NCBI GenBank assembly: GCA_009698575.1
Contig: WLPX01000003.1
Span: 1-36,309 of the forward strand
DNA: 36,309 nucleotides
DNA from: Actinomycetota bacterium
GTDB lineage: Bacteria > Actinomycetota > Actinomycetes > S36-B12 > UBA5976
Reading direction: 5' to 3'
The notes under the pieces are model-generated. The model saw only the letters and a program-made list of their open reading frames with translations. It was not told the DNA's origin and made no database searches. The position numbers and the translations under genes are program-made. This document shows positions 30,535-36,309 of this stretch, in pieces (position 1 is the first letter of the stretch; the number at the start of each line of letters is the position of its first letter).

Positions 30535-31458
30535 TTACGAAGTCTCCTCAGGGGCAATTACGCATTCCAAGGGCTTGCCAGCAAACCAAAGATCGAACTG
30601 GCTGTGAATCCTGGCTCGCGCGCGATCCCAAAACACATCGCCTTCTCCCCCGTTATGCGAAGTAATGATGACATTTGGTAGCGACCAGAGTGGATGATCT
30701 GCTGGAAGCGGCTCAGGTTCTGTTACATCCAGGGCTGCGCTAATTCGCCCAGTCTTGAGCTCGGCTAGCAATGCCTCAGTATCAACAACGACTCCGCGAG
30801 CAACATTTACTAGAACTGAATTGTCTTTCATGCTGGCCAAAAAATTTGCGTTCACCAGATTCACAGTTCCTGGATTGTTCGGAACAATCAACATCACAAC
30901 GTCAGCTGATGGAATCAGGTTTGGCAGCTCAGAGATGGCATGTACATGGTCTCGAGCGGTTCGGGCAACTGGAATTACTTTGCAACCAAAACCTAGCAAA
31001 CGCTTTTCCGCAGCTTTGCCAACATTTCCATATCCGATTAGCAATACGGTTTTGTCAGCAAGCGAGCGAGCAAAATATGTTTCCCAGAGATGTTCTTGTT
31101 GGGCTTTGTAAGACCGTGGCATGTCTCGTAACACACTTAGGGTTAGCAACACAGCAAGTTCAGAAGTTGAATCATCATGCACGCCAGCGGCATTACAAAG
31201 TGTTACACCAGCAGGCACATGCGGCTGCACGTTATCAAACCCAGCCGTCAGAGTTTGCAGCACTTTGACATTAGGCAATCGCGAAATCGCCTCACTAATC
31301 GAAATCGTTGAGCCTTCATATGGCATAACCACAAAATCAACACTGGCAATTTCCGATGCAGCTAATTCCGCAAGATCGTCACATTCGGTAACTTTGACGT
31401 CCGCTGGGAATTCGTAACCCTTGGCTATCCAGTCTGGCGCAATAATATGACGAGTCAT
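30535..31458 (-). CDS. D-isomer-specific 2-hydroxyacid dehydrogenase
   Basis: This 307-residue NAD(P)-dependent enzyme reduces a 2-keto acid to the D-hydroxy acid or the reverse. The nucleotide site is GYGNVG (142-147) and the catalytic triad is R221, E247 and H268; the last lies in TSHNGG, where most members have TPH. It differs clearly from the serA in this window. Substrate is unknown; phosphoglycerate, glyoxylate, hydroxypyruvate or a branched 2-keto acid are all possible. It precedes ilvD on the same strand, but ilvD seems to have its own promoter. Confidence 0.85.
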   Translation of the reverse strand: MTRHIIAPDWIAKGYEFPADVKVTECDDLAELAASEIASVDFVVMPYEGSTISISEAISRLPNVKVLQTLTAGFDNVQPHVPAGVTLCNAAGVHDDSTSELAVLLTLSVLRDMPRSYKAQQEHLWETYFARSLADKTVLLIGYGNVGKAAEKRLLGFGCKVIPVARTARDHVHAISELPNLIPSADVVMLIVPNNPGTVNLVNANFLASMKDNSVLVNVARGVVVDTEALLAELKTGRISAALDVTEPEPLPADHPLWSLPNVIITSHNGGEGDVFWDRARARIHSQFDLWFAGKPLECVIAPEETS

Positions 31459-31510
31459 GAGTCCATTCTGGCAACTATCCGATTCCCAATGAACATCCGG
31501 TGGGCATGTG

Positions 31511-31523
31511 TCACCATAGGTGA
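31511..31523. promoter_or_regulatory. Perfect palindrome abutting the amidase start
   Basis: TCACCATAGGTGA (5-bp arms, 3-nt centre) ends directly before the ATG at 31524. It may be an operator, or the right half AGGTGA may simply act as a weak ribosome site. Confidence 0.3.
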
Positions 31524-32966
31524 ATGACCGATCCTGACTCCAGTACTGCTGATGTTGGATTTACTTCCGCCTTTGACTTAGTTGAAGGCCGTCGGGCTGG
31601 CGATTTCACTAGCGTTGAATTGGTCAGCACTTTGCTGCATCGCATCCAAACAATTGATGACTGTGACGGTGGACTTCAATCTGTGCTCGCCATTTCAACT
31701 GACTTGATGCAACAAGCCGAAGTCTGTGACTCACGTGTTGCAACCGGATCGCTTCACGGAATTCCAGTACTGGTTAAGGACAACATTCAAGCAATCGGAT
31801 TACCTGGAACTGCTGGATCACTTGCATTAGCCGGGCGCACCGTAGTTGAGGACGCCGAGATTGTTTCTCGCCTTCGCGCTGCTGGTGCAATCATTATGGG
31901 AAGCACAAACCTTTCGGAGTGGGCAAATATTCGTTCTGGAAATTCCACAAGCGGCTGGTCCGCTGTTGGTGGCTTAACGGCAAATCCTTGGAAATATAAA
32001 CACAGTGCAGGTGGATCTTCATCAGGTTCAGGGGCTGCTGTTGCCGCAGGGCTAATTCCTTTTGCAGTTGGAACTGAGACAGATGGCTCCATTGTTTGTC
32101 CAGCTTCATTAAATGGCGTGGTTGGAATCAAGCCAACAGTTGGCTCAGTGTCTACTGCAGGAGTTGTGCCCGTTAGCTTAAGTCAAGACGTTCCAGGCCC
32201 GTTAGCAAGAAGTGTCGAAGATGCTGCGATGTTACTCGAAGTGTTAACCGGTCAAACTGGATTAGTTGATCTATGTAACAACGATGAGCCACTTCGCATT
32301 GGTGTTGTCCGTTCCTGGATGACTAGTCATGATGGCGCCAATAAGTTATTCGAAGAAACGTTGGCAAAACTTATCGATGCAGGCATTGAATTGGTCGATG
32401 TTCTTGTCGAAGAAATGCCTGAACAAGCTGGCGATGATGAAGGTGTTGTTCTTTTTCACGAACTAGTTGAAGATCTCTCAAATTACCTGAGCAAGCGAGC
32501 TTGTGAAGGAGTTAAATCTCTCGTGGATGTTGTGGAATTCAACAGGCAGAATTCAGAAATTGAGATGGCTCACTTTGAGCAGGAATACTTTGATCTTGCC
32601 CTTACCTCTGGCGGCAGAAATGATGTGTACCAGGCTGCGCGGGAACGGAACTTGGATTGGGCAATAACCAAAGTTCTTACTCCAGCACTTGCCGAGGTAG
32701 ATGTGTTAGTTGGAATTCCTTACGCGCCGGCTTGGGTTTCCACGCTTGGTCACGGAGATGACTTTGGCAATGCCAGCTGGATGACACATGCTCCGGCAAT
32801 TGCAGGCTGGCCACTTGGCTCGTTGCCGATGGGACTAGTGGACGGTCTGCCCGTTGGACTGGGTGTTGCGGCGCGTGTGAATGATGAAAAAGGATTAGTT
32901 CGAGCCATGGCGATTATTGAACGGGTTCTGGACTTAGGAGATTTCCGACCAAGTTTTATTCGTTGA
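31524..32966 (+). CDS. Amidase, amidase-signature family
   Basis: This 480-residue serine hydrolase of the amidase-signature family cleaves a carbon-nitrogen amide bond. The Ser-cisSer-Lys triad can be read as K85 (VLVKDN), the GGSSSGSG cluster (163-170), and the nucleophile S189 (GTETDGSIVCPAS). The TETDGS form and the middle region differ from GatA, the related gene at the right end of the window, so it is not a second transamidosome subunit. Its substrate is unknown. Its last 11 bases overlap the convergent TipAS gene. Confidence 0.87.
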   Translation: MTDPDSSTADVGFTSAFDLVEGRRAGDFTSVELVSTLLHRIQTIDDCDGGLQSVLAISTDLMQQAEVCDSRVATGSLHGIPVLVKDNIQAIGLPGTAGSLALAGRTVVEDAEIVSRLRAAGAIIMGSTNLSEWANIRSGNSTSGWSAVGGLTANPWKYKHSAGGSSSGSGAAVAAGLIPFAVGTETDGSIVCPASLNGVVGIKPTVGSVSTAGVVPVSLSQDVPGPLARSVEDAAMLLEVLTGQTGLVDLCNNDEPLRIGVVRSWMTSHDGANKLFEETLAKLIDAGIELVDVLVEEMPEQAGDDEGVVLFHELVEDLSNYLSKRACEGVKSLVDVVEFNRQNSEIEMAHFEQEYFDLALTSGGRNDVYQAARERNLDWAITKVLTPALAEVDVLVGIPYAPAWVSTLGHGDDFGNASWMTHAPAIAGWPLGSLPMGLVDGLPVGLGVAARVNDEKGLVRAMAIIERVLDLGDFRPSFIR

Positions 32967-33384
32967 TAAGTGCGTTCAGCGCATAATGTGCCATGGCATC
33001 ACGTTGAAATGGTGCCAGCTTTGGATGAATTCCATTAAATCGCTCTAGAAAATCTGGGCTCTCGTTATACATATCTCCGAGGGCTACATATGCTTCAGCA
33101 TTCGGACTCCAAAATTGCGAAACCCAGCGAAAGTGATCTGCAATTACGTCTTGAGTGCGGGAATCTTCTGGTTCAACACCTGCATCAATTAACTCGACTA
33201 AGCGGGCATCAATCTCAGCTAGTTCTTTTTGAATTAGTACGACATCTTCTTTTGACCACCCTGACATGCGCTGCTTCGACTCGGCAACATGGCTTGCAGA
33301 TTCTGGATACTTTTCAATTAAGTCGCGTTCCCATTTTTCCTGTTGCACATCGTCTGCGCCTTCAAAAACTTCGGAATCCTTCAT
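32956..33384 (-). CDS. Free-standing TipAS-domain (antibiotic-recognition) protein
   Basis: This 142-residue protein matches the TipAS effector domain that in Streptomyces TipA binds thiopeptides; the core reads DHFRWVSQFWSPNAEAYVALGDMY, given here in parts: HFRWVSQFW, AYVALGDMY and FQRDAMAHYAL. No MerR DNA-binding domain precedes it, so it resembles the short TipAS form or related Mta/SkgA-type effector domains. It may bind a peptide-like or hydrophobic antibiotic, or have taken another role. I chose the ATG at 33384; a TTG at 33393 is the only longer start. It follows gatB by 9 nt and so is probably in the gatCAB operon. Confidence 0.78.
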   Translation of the reverse strand: MKDSEVFEGADDVQQEKWERDLIEKYPESASHVAESKQRMSGWSKEDVVLIQKELAEIDARLVELIDAGVEPEDSRTQDVIADHFRWVSQFWSPNAEAYVALGDMYNESPDFLERFNGIHPKLAPFQRDAMAHYALNALINE

Positions 33385-33393
33385 AGAAAACAA

Positions 33394-34908
33394 CTATTCC
33401 GAGACGCCAAGTTTTTCGAAAAGCAATTCGCGGACGCGAGCAGCATCAGCTTGACCCCGAGTTGCCTTCATGACGGCGCCAACAACTGAACCAGCAGCTG
33501 CAAGCTTTCCAGACTTGATAGTTTCAGCGACAGCCGGATCTGCAGCTAACGCTTCATCAATTGCAGCAAGCAGTGGGCCGTCATCCGACACAACCGCAAG
33601 GCCGCGAGCTGCCACGATAGCGTCAATGTCACCTTCGCCGGCAATTACACCTTCGAGAGCTTGACGTGCCAACTTGTCATTGAGCGATCCAGCGGTGATT
33701 AATTCCTCAAGGCGCTTCAGATGAACTGGGGTAACTGGAAGTTCTTCTAATTCAATTCCGCGATCGTTTGCAATTCTAGATAGTTCGCCAGTCCACCACT
33801 TGCGTGCTGCAGCCGCGTCTACCCCGGCGTCGACCGCTTCCACAATTAAATCCAGTGCGCCGGAATTGATAACGGTATTCATATCAAGTTCGCTTAAACC
33901 CCAATCAGCTACTAGACGGGCTCGGCGTACGGCAGGGTTTTCTGGAATTGTGGCGCGTAGTTCTTCAACCCATTCGCGAGATGGCGCGATTGGTAGCAAG
34001 TCAGGCTCTGGGAAGTATCGGTAATCTTCCGCATCTGACTTTGGACGACCTGAAGTTGAGATACCCGTATCTTCATGCCAGTGCCGAGTTTCTTGCACAA
34101 CGCTATCGCCAGCAGTAAGTCTGGCTGCATGACGAGTTACTTCATAACGAACAGCGCGCTCGACAGAACGAAGTGAGTTCACATTCTTAGTTTCCGAGCG
34201 GATGCCCAGTTTTGATTCTGGAGTTTCGCGAAGTGAAAGGTTAACGTCGCAGCGAAGTGAGCCCTGTTCCATCTTCACATCCGATACCCCAAGTCCACGA
34301 AGAATATCGCGAAGCGCAGCAACATATGCCTTAGCAACTTCTGGCGCATATTTTCCAGTGCCAGTAATTGGCTTGGTAACAATTTCAATTAATGGAATTC
34401 CAGCACGGTTGTAGTCAACAAGCGAATAATCGGCGCCATGGATACGACCAGTTGCGCCACCGACGTGCGAGTTCTTACCGGTGTCTTCTTCCATGTGAGC
34501 GCGCTCAATCGGAACCCGGAAAGTCTTGCGACCTTCATCGGTGTCGATTTCAACATCTAAGTAACCTTCGAATGCAATTGGTTCGTCGTATTGAGAAGTT
34601 TGGAAGTTTTTTGGCATGTCTGGATAGAAATAGTTTTTGCGAGCGAATCGACACCACTGCGCAATTTCGCAATTTAGCGCCAGGCCGATACGAATTGCTG
34701 ACTCCACACCAATTTTGTTAAGTGTTGGCAATGCGCCAGGTAAACCTAAACAAACTGGGCAAACGTGAGTGTTTGGTGGCGCGCCGAAAACAGTCGAGCA
34801 ACCACAGAACATTTTGGTGTTAGTGCCAAGTTCTACGTGCACTTCTAGTCCTAGAACTGGATCAAACTTCGAAATAGCTTCGTCATAGTTCATAATTGCT
34901 TCAGCCAT
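33394..34908 (-). CDS. gatB: Asp/Glu-tRNA(Asn/Gln) amidotransferase subunit B
   Basis: This 504-residue subunit binds the misacylated tRNA and the kinase site that activates Glu-tRNA(Gln) or Asp-tRNA(Asn) before amidation. The zinc ligands are C35, C37, C50 and C53 (MFCGCS and HVCPVCLG), followed by the cradle motifs [20 protein letters not shown] and [10 protein letters not shown], then the C-terminal YqeY-like tail domain. I chose the ATG at 34908, which shares one base with the gatA stop (TAATG) and has AGGTG upstream. The 48-nt longer frame lies within gatA. Confidence 0.96.
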   Translation of the reverse strand: MAEAIMNYDEAISKFDPVLGLEVHVELGTNTKMFCGCSTVFGAPPNTHVCPVCLGLPGALPTLNKIGVESAIRIGLALNCEIAQWCRFARKNYFYPDMPKNFQTSQYDEPIAFEGYLDVEIDTDEGRKTFRVPIERAHMEEDTGKNSHVGGATGRIHGADYSLVDYNRAGIPLIEIVTKPITGTGKYAPEVAKAYVAALRDILRGLGVSDVKMEQGSLRCDVNLSLRETPESKLGIRSETKNVNSLRSVERAVRYEVTRHAARLTAGDSVVQETRHWHEDTGISTSGRPKSDAEDYRYFPEPDLLPIAPSREWVEELRATIPENPAVRRARLVADWGLSELDMNTVINSGALDLIVEAVDAGVDAAAARKWWTGELSRIANDRGIELEELPVTPVHLKRLEELITAGSLNDKLARQALEGVIAGEGDIDAIVAARGLAVVSDDGPLLAAIDEALAADPAVAETIKSGKLAAAGSVVGAVMKATRGQADAARVRELLFEKLGVSE

Positions 34909-36309
34909 TACGCACCTGCCAACTCTGGAGCCTGCGCCAGTAGCGGGCCGCCCCACTTGGCCAACAATTCGCGCTCGATTGCAGCTCCCACGTTGTACAA
35001 GCGATCATCGGCCATTGCTGGAGCAATGATCTGCAGTCCAACTGGTAGTCCATCTTCAGGAGCTAAGCCAATAGGAAGTGACATACCTGGCAACCCGGCC
35101 ATGTTTACTGGAATCGTTGCTACGTCATTTAAATACATGGCAAGTGGGTCATCCAATTTTTCGCCAATTTTGAATGCAGTTGTTGGCGCAGTTGGTGAGA
35201 TCAATACATCAACTTTTGCAAACGCAGCATCGAAATCGCGCTTAATTAAAGTTCTAACTTTCTGAGCCTGGCCATAGTAAGCGTCGTAATAGCCTGCTGA
35301 AAGTGCATAAGTTCCAAGAATAATTCGACGAATAACTTCAGAACCAAATCCGGCAGCGCGAGTCTCGCTCATTACTTGTTCCACAGATTTAGTACCGTCG
35401 TCACCAACGCGGTTTCCAAAGCGAATGCCATCAAACTTCGCCAAGTTACTTGATGCCTCACTTGGCAAGATCAAATAGTAAGCAGCCAGTGCCGAAGGAA
35501 AACTTGGACAAGAAACTTCAACTACTTCGGCGCCCAGGCTTTCGATTAGCGCTACGCTTTCGTCAAATCTGGATCGAACGCCGGCTTGATAACCTTCGCC
35601 ACCAAGTTCCTTGATAACACCGACTTTCATTCCTTTTATGTCGGCACGCTTAGCAGCTGCAATCACATCGGGAACTGGTGAGTTAATCGAAGTTGAATCC
35701 ATTGGATCGTGTCCTGCAATGACGCTATGCAACATTGCTGTGTCTAGAACATTTCGCGCACACGGTCCAGCTTGGTCAAGCGATGATGCCAAGGCGACAA
35801 TGCCGTAACGACTTACGCCACCATAAGTTGGCTTAACACCGACAGATCCAGTAACTGCTGCAGGCTGTCGAATGGAACCGCCAGTATCGGTACCGATTGC
35901 AAGTGGTGCTTCAAAAGCAGACACACATGCAGATGAGCCACCGCCCGAGCCACCTGGAATTCGATCTAGGTCCCAAGGATTGTGGGTTGGGCCAAATGCC
36001 GAATGTTCAGTCGAAGACCCCATGGCAAATTCATCCATGTTGGTTTTACCCAGAATTACAATTCCGGCTTCCCGCAACTTAGTAACAACTGTTGCATCGT
36101 AAGGCGGTATCCAACCGTCAAGCACTCTTGAACCACAAGTTGTAGGCAGACCATTCGTTGCCAAAATATCTTTTAGCCCAAGTGGTACTCCGGCAAGAAC
36201 GGAAAGTTTTTCTCCGGATTTAACTTTTGCATCTACCGCAGCAGCAGCTGATAATGCACCAGCAGTATCAACATGCAAGAAAGCGTGAACTGCGCCATCA
36301 ACAGCTGCG
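34908..36309 (-). CDS. gatA: Asp/Glu-tRNA(Asn/Gln) amidotransferase subunit A (5' end outside window)
   Basis: This amidase-signature subunit releases ammonia from glutamine for the transamidation. Visible are the lysine of [13 protein letters not shown], the GGSGGGSSA cluster, and the nucleophile in [12 protein letters not shown]. The gene is cut by the window: the frame stays open through 36309, reading AVHAFLHVD where the family has the end of its N-terminal helices, so a few tens of residues and probably gatC lie beyond. It precedes gatB with a one-base overlap. With gltX and tRNA-Gln in this window it completes the indirect route to Gln-tRNA. Confidence 0.95.
   Translation of the reverse strand, partial: AAVDGAVHAFLHVDTAGALSAAAAVDAKVKSGEKLSVLAGVPLGLKDILATNGLPTTCGSRVLDGWIPPYDATVVTKLREAGIVILGKTNMDEFAMGSSTEHSAFGPTHNPWDLDRIPGGSGGGSSACVSAFEAPLAIGTDTGGSIRQPAAVTGSVGVKPTYGGVSRYGIVALASSLDQAGPCARNVLDTAMLHSVIAGHDPMDSTSINSPVPDVIAAAKRADIKGMKVGVIKELGGEGYQAGVRSRFDESVALIESLGAEVVEVSCPSFPSALAAYYLILPSEASSNLAKFDGIRFGNRVGDDGTKSVEQVMSETRAAGFGSEVIRRIILGTYALSAGYYDAYYGQAQKVRTLIKRDFDAAFAKVDVLISPTAPTTAFKIGEKLDDPLAMYLNDVATIPVNMAGLPGMSLPIGLAPEDGLPVGLQIIAPAMADDRLYNVGAAIERELLAKWGGPLLAQAPELAGA

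Noticed and set aside
31524..32966. Amidase as a second gatA copy
   Set aside because: The nucleophile region reads TETDGSIVCPAS, not the GatA form [11 protein letters not shown], and the N terminus and middle part differ.

Overview
The window looks like a chromosomal segment from a streamlined actinobacterium of moderate to low GC (high 40s percent by eye). The evidence is gene content and order: gltX, an NdgR/LtbR-type IclR regulator, leuCD and HU lie together, an order I recall from Streptomyces. Many genes appear to start leaderless, with a TANNNT box 6-7 nt before the start codon, and convergent genes overlap at their stop codons. A freshwater Nanopelagicales (acI)-type organism would fit, but this is an inference. 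I see no mobile element, phage gene or CRISPR array.

Layout. 1-2612: HU, then the leuC-leuD operon, divergent from the regulator ndgR/ltbR (2613-3332). 3386-4851: tRNA-Glu(CTC), an LldD-type FMN dehydrogenase, and tRNA-Gln(CTG). 4919-7186: gltX and a fumarylacetoacetate-hydrolase-family gene, probably one transcript ending in tRNA-Gln. 7288-8475: a Pit phosphate transporter. 8472-12311: leuB-ilvE-cimA. 12431-14539: a leucine leader peptide, leuA and a NIL-domain protein. 14536-17342: a GNAT, a class III aminotransferase and a short serA. 17400-20292: a proline-racemase-like gene, a P450 and an AlkA-type glycosylase in a tight operon. 20343-22428: a NadR-like bifunctional enzyme and a quinone reductase. 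22436-25797: ilvB-ilvN-ilvC. 26143-30512: ppdK and, convergent to it, ilvD. 30535-36309: a 2-hydroxyacid dehydrogenase, an amidase, a TipAS-only protein, gatB, and gatA running off the right edge.

How the genes work together. The window holds every enzyme needed to make leucine, valine and isoleucine: leuABCD, ilvBNCDE, and cimA, which makes 2-oxobutyrate from pyruvate and acetyl-CoA, so no threonine deaminase is needed. Pyruvate is the common precursor, and lldD (lactate to pyruvate) and ppdK (PEP/pyruvate interconversion) sit in the same window. A second theme is Glu/Gln-tRNA supply: tRNA-Glu, tRNA-Gln, gltX and gatAB are all here, which fits the indirect route to Gln-tRNA(Gln).

The points most worth a second look are: a 13-residue leader peptide with three Leu codons before leuA; a possible Val-rich leader before ilvB; a proline-racemase homologue with Ser/Thr in place of both catalytic Cys, coupled to a P450 and a DNA glycosylase; a PGDH that ends where its regulatory domains would begin; a NadR-like kinase domain without the Walker A lysine; and a free-standing TipAS protein behind gatAB.
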